Shown piece by piece: positions 5,782-9,065 of a DNA stretch of 9,065 bases (within the stretch, counting starts at the first letter, position 1; the number at the start of each line of letters is the position of its first letter). A program made the translations under genes and the position numbers. The notes beneath the pieces were generated by a model, which was not told the DNA's origin, made no database searches, and saw only the letters and a program-made list of their open reading frames with translations. The stretch comes from Campylobacterota bacterium (lineage in GTDB: Bacteria > Campylobacterota > Campylobacteria > Campylobacterales > Sulfurovaceae), in NCBI GenBank assembly GCA_003646505.1, contig QMKT01000065.1, positions 1-9,065 of the forward strand. The letters run 5' to 3'.

Positions 5782-5943
5782 ATGTCGTTTTTATTATTAG
5801 TAGTTTACTCAATTATAGGTTTTTCAATTGGTTTTGTTTTGCGTTCAATGTATAAAACATTAACTTTTAAAAAGCATGGTTTAACTAATAGAATGTTATC
5901 TAATGTGCATTATAAAAAAAATGGTATTACATACTATAATTAA
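5782..5943 (+). CDS. Small single-pass membrane peptide (53 aa)
   Basis: ATG at 5782 follows AGGGG (5768-5772), and the frame runs 53 codons to the TAA at 5941. Residues 3-20 form a clear hydrophobic segment (FLLLVVYSIIGFSIGFVL) with Gly and Ser in the second half. A basic, polar tail follows (RSMYKTLTFKKHG...). By the positive-inside rule the tail would be cytoplasmic. It is the first gene behind the 5706 promoter. No family is recognised. A 27-base sequence beginning with its stop codon recurs near the end of the operon after another tiny hydrophobic ORF. Confidence 0.72.
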   Translation: MSFLLLVVYSIIGFSIGFVLRSMYKTLTFKKHGLTNRMLSNVHYKKNGITYYN

Positions 5944-5967
5944 TTGATCATAAGTTCAATAATTCAA
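5941..5967 (+). repeat. Repeated post-stop element, copy 1
   Basis: The element starts at the stop of the 53-aa gene and matches 8285-8310 at 24 of 26 bases, with one extra A. It is followed by a further TTCAATAAT/TTCAAT run, so part of it has expanded as short direct repeats up to the next ribosome binding site. Confidence 0.65.
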
Positions 5968-5992
5968 TAATTCAATTCAGGATAAAAAGAAA

Positions 5993-6409
5993 ATGAAACA
6001 TATTAAAAGCAATCAAAACAGAACTACTATTCTGTTATGTAAAATTAACAGTCTTATTATTGTACTTTCTAACCTGAATAAGGCTATTAATACCGTAAAA
6101 AATAAAAGTGAATTATTCAAAGAGAAAAATAAAGTATTTTCTAAACTTTGTAAGTTACAGGATATTTTAGTAATTGAAAAACAATTAACTCTTATTCTAC
6201 AAAGAGATCTTAAAATTGAAACAGCAGAACAAAAAAGAGAAAGTTTACATAATTTTATTGTATCTTTGTTTGTTATGAAAGAGAAAAGAAACGAAAGAAA
6301 GAGACAAGAAAAAAAGGGTAATAAATTGTTTATAAAAGCAGTATATGAAAATAATTTTAATACTGGTAATAATAGCATTATTTCACTTTCTAACCTATTC
6401 AATAAATAA
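5993..6409 (+). CDS. Basic, helical hypothetical protein (138 aa)
   Basis: ATG at 5993 follows AGGATA (5979-5984) at 10-base spacing. The product is Lys/Asn-rich and mostly helical. Heptad-like leucines (INSLIIVLSNLNKAINTVKN, then LCKLQDILVIEKQLTLILQR) suggest a coiled coil over residues 15-90. A highly basic patch follows (KEKRNERKRQEKKGNK, near residues 97-112) and could contact nucleic acid. The stop overlaps the ribosome binding site of the next gene. An opposite-strand hydrophobic frame covering the same bases is a shadow of this one. I do not recognise the family. Confidence 0.78.
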   Translation: MKHIKSNQNRTTILLCKINSLIIVLSNLNKAINTVKNKSELFKEKNKVFSKLCKLQDILVIEKQLTLILQRDLKIETAEQKRESLHNFIVSLFVMKEKRNERKRQEKKGNKLFIKAVYENNFNTGNNSIISLSNLFNK

Positions 6410-6420
6410 AGGGGTATACC

Positions 6421-7305
6421 ATGCAAATAATAACAGATAATTCAAGTGTTTTTCATTTTTGGGCTAACCAAACGCAAGATCATGCAAGCAACCAAAAAAG
6501 ATCCGTATCATTTGAGGGTACTAAACTTTATAGCTATAGTTTATTAATAGCTAACATAGTAAACCCTGAAACGGTACTAATACATATTAGTGATAACTCA
6601 GTGACTACAAATAGGCATATAAATCAGGCTTGCTATTCAGTAAACCATAAAACTATTATTATTTGTCCTACCATTGATCCCCTGTATAAATCGGAGCATA
6701 AAGAAAACTTAGAATATTTTAAAACTGAGATAAAAGGTCATTTGTTAAAATCCGAACGTGCAAGATCGGGACATTCTAAGCAGTGGAATTTTGATCAAGC
6801 TGAAACCATGATCAAAGAGCATAATGATTATTTAAAGTTATTTAAAATAAGAAGAAAAGCACTGAATATAAATGATTATGATTTATCTAAAATTGTAGAA
6901 TTGAACAAAAAAGAAAAGCTATTGATAGCAAAAAAGAAAAGATCGGAAAAATTAAAAATAATAAAAATAAATAATGCTAAAATATTGTTATGGAAAAAAG
7001 GGAATAATATTCATTTGAGTTATAACCTACCTGTATTTTTACGGGTTGATCATGATAATGATAGAATAGAAACAAGTAAAGGTGCTTATATCCCCATTTC
7101 ATTCACTGCTATTTTATGGCGTAAAGTAAGGGATTGTATTAAAAACAAGGTAACATATAAACCCGATCATAATCATAGCTTTAAAGTGGGGCTTTATACA
7201 CTGGACGCTATACAGAAAAATGGGGATATTATGATCGGGTGTCATAGTATAGCTTTTAATGAACTGTCAGCTATAGCAAAACAGTTAAATTATAAAGGTG
7301 TATAA
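6421..7305 (+). CDS. Phage/plasmid-type protein of unknown function (294 aa)
   Basis: A strong AAAGGGG (6408-6414) precedes ATG 6421. The protein appears to have three parts. The first is an N-terminal domain with VFHFWANQTQDHAS, SVSFEGTKLYSYSLLIANI and ISDNSVTTNRHINQA (residues 10-71). The second is a Lys-rich, helical middle (about residues 95-195). The third is a C-terminal beta-like domain ending VGLYTLDAIQKNGDIMIGCH and AFNELSAIAKQL. From memory, the combination 'F-WANQ', 'F-G-LYSY', 'SVTT-xH' and 'GxYTxDxIxxNGxIxxGCH' recurs in uncharacterised phage proteins. No enzyme motif is visible. It is the largest gene here and probably the core of the second operon. Confidence 0.88.
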   Translation: MQIITDNSSVFHFWANQTQDHASNQKRSVSFEGTKLYSYSLLIANIVNPETVLIHISDNSVTTNRHINQACYSVNHKTIIICPTIDPLYKSEHKENLEYFKTEIKGHLLKSERARSGHSKQWNFDQAETMIKEHNDYLKLFKIRRKALNINDYDLSKIVELNKKEKLLIAKKKRSEKLKIIKINNAKILLWKKGNNIHLSYNLPVFLRVDHDNDRIETSKGAYIPISFTAILWRKVRDCIKNKVTYKPDHNHSFKVGLYTLDAIQKNGDIMIGCHSIAFNELSAIAKQLNYKGV

Positions 7306-7306
7306 C

Positions 7307-7477
7307 ATGCTATTAATACAAATAAACCGAGCTAGAAAGGATATAAGCATAAGCATGGATAATGGTTATAATTACAATGTTTATTGTATTTTTGACTATT
7401 TAAAAATAACTAATGATATGGCTGATACACAAATAAAAAAGATCTTTATTGATAACATTAAATTTTGTGGGGTATAG
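7307..7477 (+). CDS. Small hypothetical protein (56 aa)
   Basis: ATG at 7307 lies one base after the upstream stop and is preceded by AAAGG (7294-7298). The frame runs 56 codons to the TAG at 7475-7477, one base before the next ATG. The product is soluble, Ile/Asn/Asp-rich and close to neutral (VYCIFDYLKITNDMADTQIK in the centre). Tight spacing on both sides and a clear ribosome binding site support it. No family is recognised. Confidence 0.68.
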   Translation: MLLIQINRARKDISISMDNGYNYNVYCIFDYLKITNDMADTQIKKIFIDNIKFCGV

Positions 7478-7478
7478 A

Positions 7479-7709
7479 ATGAATAATAATAAATATAGTG
7501 TAACTGGTAAAGATAAGCAGGGGATAAAAAAGACTGCTATCTTAAACCATAATCAAATGATAGAGATCTTACTTAATTTTGCAGGGGGGGGATATACTGA
7601 AAAGCAAACAAGAAAAGCTATTATTGATTATCATCAATTAAGAGATAGCGGTATGATTAAAAGAAAGTTTAAAAATACTTATTACACTTTTAAATTGATA
7701 ACAGAATAA
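7479..7709 (+). CDS. Small basic protein, possible winged helix (76 aa), with in-frame G8 tract
   Basis: ATG 7479 follows GGGG (7469-7472) inside GTGGGGTATAGAATG. The frame extends back to 7449, but only inside the previous gene. The C-terminal half (YTEKQTRKAIIDYHQLRDSG, then MIKRKFKNTYYTFKLI) has the helix-turn-helix-then-beta-hairpin rhythm of a winged-helix DNA-binding fold; this is an inference from pattern. A run of eight Gs (7584-7591) encodes the Gly-Gly-Gly around residue 37. Loss of one G would end translation about 17 codons after the tract, and gain of one G would end it two codons after the tract. The tract could therefore vary expression. Confidence 0.8.
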   Translation: MNNNKYSVTGKDKQGIKKTAILNHNQMIEILLNFAGGGYTEKQTRKAIIDYHQLRDSGMIKRKFKNTYYTFKLITE

Positions 7710-7715
7710 ACCAGA

Positions 7716-7779
7716 ATATAAACCCCCTGAAACAATGGGGGGGATATAAACCAGAACATAATAAACAAGGATATAAACC
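7716..7779. repeat. Three ATATAAACC repeats, 27-28 bp period
   Basis: ATATAAACC occurs at 7716-7724, 7744-7752 and 7771-7779, and the first two copies lie within a longer match, ATAAACCAGAAYATA (7706-7720, 7746-7760). Between the first two, CCCCC (7723-7727) and seven Gs (7737-7743) form a GC-rich inverted repeat. The third copy lies between the AAGG ribosome binding site and the start at 7782. Confidence 0.6.
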
Positions 7780-7781
7780 TA

Positions 7782-8159
7782 ATGAACATAGAAATAAATA
7801 ACCCTGAAACAGACCAGCACTTTTTTAATAATTTTAGTAATTCAGAAAGTTTAAAAATGTGGCTTATTAATAAATTAACAGGATATAACGATACACGATC
7901 AAAGAGATATACATTAACTATTTTTATTGATAACTATACAAAACCAGAAAATGATTTTTACTCTTATAATTGGGGGATCTCTTTTCAAGATATAGATCCC
8001 GTATATGGGGATCTTATCCTGAATGATAAGCATGAAGCATTACATCATAGGGTTATAAATGGTGGTTTAATATACAGGGGTATAGAAACAAAGGAAACCA
8101 TAAATGACTATGGGGATATAGTAGACAAGGCCGATCACATATATTCTAGCCATACATAA
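7782..8159 (+). CDS. Hypothetical protein (125 aa)
   Basis: ATG 7782 follows ACAAGGA (7765-7771) with 10 bases between. The product is soluble and aromatic-rich, with a helical start (SLKMWLINKLTGY), beta-like segments (RYTLTIFIDNY, then FYSYNWGISFQDIDPVYGDL) and a His-containing EALHHRVINGGLIYRG near residues 85-100. The GGLIYR context resembles a beta-hairpin end, not a known active site. The gene is separated from its neighbours by the repeat leader upstream and a 14-base gap to the micro-ORFs downstream. I do not recognise the family. Confidence 0.82.
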   Translation: MNIEINNPETDQHFFNNFSNSESLKMWLINKLTGYNDTRSKRYTLTIFIDNYTKPENDFYSYNWGISFQDIDPVYGDLILNDKHEALHHRVINGGLIYRGIETKETINDYGDIVDKADHIYSSHT

Positions 8160-8173
8160 AGGATAGGTATACA

Positions 8174-8209
8174 ATGATTTTAGAAACAATACAAAGAGCA
8201 AATTATTAA
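8174..8209 (+). CDS. Possible 11-aa leader peptide
   Basis: ATG 8174 follows AAAGGA (8158-8163) at 10-base spacing, and the frame MILETIQRANY ends with TAA at 8207-8209. The stop overlaps the next ATG as TAATG. By itself it is too short to be convincing. It has a good ribosome binding site, and the 24-codon frame behind it lacks one, so it may serve to deliver ribosomes by coupling. Confidence 0.3.
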   Translation: MILETIQRANY

Positions 8210-8283
8210 TGAATGTTATTGATGCCATTACCAGACTGTTGATTTATATAATTATCATAGTCTGGATACTAACACTGAGATAA
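8209..8283 (+). CDS. Possible 24-aa hydrophobic micro-protein
   Basis: ATG 8209 overlaps the stop of the 11-codon frame, and the product ends at TAA 8281. Residues 9-22 are a pure transmembrane stretch (RLLIYIIIIVWILT) between a short polar start and a final Arg. The size and character resemble small bacterial membrane peptides, including type I toxins, but AT-rich DNA throws up such frames by chance. The post-stop repeat shared with the 53-aa membrane gene and the terminator directly after it favour a real end of transcript here. Confidence 0.35.
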   Translation: MNVIDAITRLLIYIIIIVWILTLR

Positions 8284-8284
8284 T

Positions 8285-8310
8285 TAATTGACCATAAGTG
8301 CAATATTCAA
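8285..8310 (+). repeat. Repeated post-stop element, copy 2
   Basis: It matches 5941-5967 (TAATTGA-Y-CATAAGT-K-CAATA..TTCAA) and lies two bases after the stop of the hydrophobic micro-ORF. It leads straight into the terminator hairpin. Confidence 0.65.
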
Positions 8311-8336
8311 AGCCCTGTATAATCAGGGCTTTTTTT
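8310..8336 (+). terminator. Strong rho-independent terminator of the second operon
   Basis: AAGCCCTG and CAGGGCTT form a perfect 8-bp stem (8310-8317 with 8324-8331) around a TATAAT loop and run into seven Ts (8330-8336). No T-run exists in the other direction, so it acts on + strand transcripts. Confidence 0.9.
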
Positions 8337-8620
8337 GGTCTGGTAGAAAGTGGGGTATAGAATAAGGGTTATACTACCATATACAGTACACCTATAAGCC
8401 CCATATACAGACGTTCTACCCTGTCGGTATCCTACCATAGTGCATAGCTACTACCAACGGCTTAAACAGGCTTATATTAAACGGCTTAATTTTGGGGTTA
8501 TACTCTATAACATACCCTATAGACAATAGAAGTATATAAAACATACATGAGATATTGTCTACTACCGTCTACTATCTACCATCTACTATCGCATCCAATA
8601 AAGATCGCATCCAACATTGT
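8337..8620. repeat. Noncoding region with paired direct repeats
   Basis: No gene is supported here. Direct repeats include CCATATACAG (8377-8386 and 8401-8410, period 24), GGGTTATACT (8366-8375 and 8495-8504), TCTACTA-type units around 8557-8590, and ATCGCATCCAA (8588-8598 and 8604-8614, period 16). AACGGCTTA occurs at 8456 and 8480 with a degenerate copy (ACAGGCTTA, 8466-8474) between. GC is higher than in the operon to the left (29 of 60 in the row from 8401). The density of spaced repeats resembles plasmid origin or partition-site DNA. Confidence 0.55.
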
Positions 8621-8652
8621 AGCATTTTTAGATATAAGCGATTTATATAAAT

Positions 8653-8821
8653 GGGGTCACAACATGCAAGGGTCACTATGTGCAAATTTATTTATAAAAA
8701 TAAAGGGACACGTTTTGCACTACAGAAAATAGGGGACGCATTTTGCAGGGTACACGTTTTGCAAATTACATGGGGTCAATTTTTGCATGGTGTCAATTCT
8801 TGCATGGTGTCAGTTTGTGCA
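8653..8821 (+). repeat. Eight iteron-like 16-bp direct repeats, possible plasmid origin
   Basis: Eight copies read approximately GGGGTCAATTTTTGCA, all in the same direction: 8653-8668, 8669-8684, 8704-8719, 8732-8747, 8748-8763, 8772-8787, 8789-8804 and 8806-8821. The 3' GCA is invariant and the 5' GG nearly so (one copy begins AGGG). The last three have a 17-bp period, and two earlier pairs abut at 16 bp. An AT-rich stretch (8685-8704) separates copies 2 and 3. Same-direction repeats of this size are typical of Rep-binding iterons in Gram-negative plasmids. The alternative is the multi-site end of a DDE transposon of IS21 or Tn7 type. No rep or transposase gene is visible here. Confidence 0.65.
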
Positions 8822-9065
8822 TAGCATCCAGGTCGTGCGGTTGAATGCTGGGCGGTGTAAGTCTCTGACCAAATCCATATTTACTAATGTAAAGGTAATT
8901 ATATATATTCTGGTTGACATATAGATCAGCAAGAGTAGCACGTAGCAAGCAAAGAGGTTAGCAAGTAGCAAGCAAGCGGTTAACAAGCAATAGGGAAGCG
9001 ATGAGGCATAACCCAAAAAATTAGGGCTTTAAGTCAGAACGGATAAGTATCTCTTCTACAAAATC
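8822..9065. other. Noncoding right end with tandem repeats
   Basis: No gene is supported. A possible promoter TTTACT (8880-8885), 18 bases, TATATT (8904-8909) points right, towards sequence outside the window. A 23/22-bp tandem repeat follows at 8942-8986. TTGACA occurs at 8914-8919, but no -10 element lies at the proper distance. Confidence 0.45.
8928..8990. repeat. AGCAAG repeat cluster with 23/22-bp tandem duplication
   Basis: The unit GTAGCAAGCAA, then a GGTTA core, then CAA occurs at 8942-8964 and 8965-8986. AGCAAG occurs at 8928, 8944, 8960, 8967 and 8971, the first three at exactly 16-bp intervals. It lies about 100 bases beyond the iteron-like array and may be part of the same control region. 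Confidence 0.6.

Noticed and set aside
6013..6426. Long hydrophobic frame on the - strand
   Set aside because: It is the shadow of the Lys-rich 138-aa gene, which has a proper ribosome binding site and operon spacing.
8547..8732. Open frame of 61 codons on the + strand with ATG
   Set aside because: No ribosome binding site; it crosses direct repeats and the first three iteron-like repeats, so the openness is incidental.
8653..8821. CRISPR array
   Set aside because: The repeats are only 16 bp and abut or have irregular short gaps, not repeats with uniform 30-bp spacers.
8810..9016. Hydrophobic frame of 68 codons on the - strand
   Set aside because: It needs a TTG start, lacks a ribosome binding site, and its Leu/Ala-rich run is the translated AGCAAG repeat.

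Overview
This window looks like accessory DNA, most likely a piece of a plasmid or another extrachromosomal element, from a low-GC Gram-negative host. The features behind that view are small tightly packed genes all on the + strand, AGGAG/AAGGAG-type ribosome binding sites, and no recognisable housekeeping, tRNA or rRNA genes. Near the right end lies a long repeat array that resembles plasmid iterons. GATC sites are strikingly frequent (about 75 by eye, against roughly 30 expected at this base composition), which suggests a Dam-methylating gammaproteobacterial background. I cannot name the species.

Region 1 (1-5165) is one co-directional block of 13 small genes of about 35-45% GC in sampled rows. 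It includes two genes of 41 and 52 codons that are easily missed because they join their neighbours through ATGA stop/start overlaps. Most of the products are hypothetical and very acidic. Exceptions are a basic coiled-coil-like protein (1046-1420), a membrane-leaning peptide (1417-1542) and a 60-residue Cys-rich protein (3767-3949). Three intergenic leaders (about 960, 2412 and 2765) share a sequence that combines a sigma70-like promoter with, in two copies, a 9-10 bp dyad. The block ends at a hairpin terminator (5129-5165).

Region 2 (5166-5781) is noncoding. It holds short direct and inverted repeats, two AACGGCTTA boxes 10 bp apart, and two credible sigma70-type promoters. The better one, TTTACA-16-TATAAT at 5706-5733, would drive region 3.

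Region 3 (5782-8336) is a second + strand operon of distinctly lower GC (about 18-25% in sampled rows) with Lys/Asn/Ile-rich products. Its members are a 53-aa membrane peptide, a 138-aa basic protein, a 294-aa protein whose pattern resembles uncharacterised phage/plasmid proteins, a 56-aa protein, a 76-aa possible winged-helix protein with an 8-G tract in its reading frame, a 125-aa protein, and a possible pair of micro-ORFs (11 and 24 aa). It ends at a strong terminator (8310-8336).

Region 4 (8337-9065) is noncoding and repeat-dense. It contains paired direct repeats, more AACGGCTTA boxes, eight same-direction 16-bp GGGGTCA...TTGCA repeats (8653-8821) and a 23/22-bp tandem repeat (8942-8986). 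It reads most naturally as a replication origin or partition region, with a transposon end as the main alternative. No rep gene is visible in the window.

No product in the window can be given a firm biochemical function from sequence alone. The two operons look like early accessory functions of a mobile element, with region 3 probably acquired separately.
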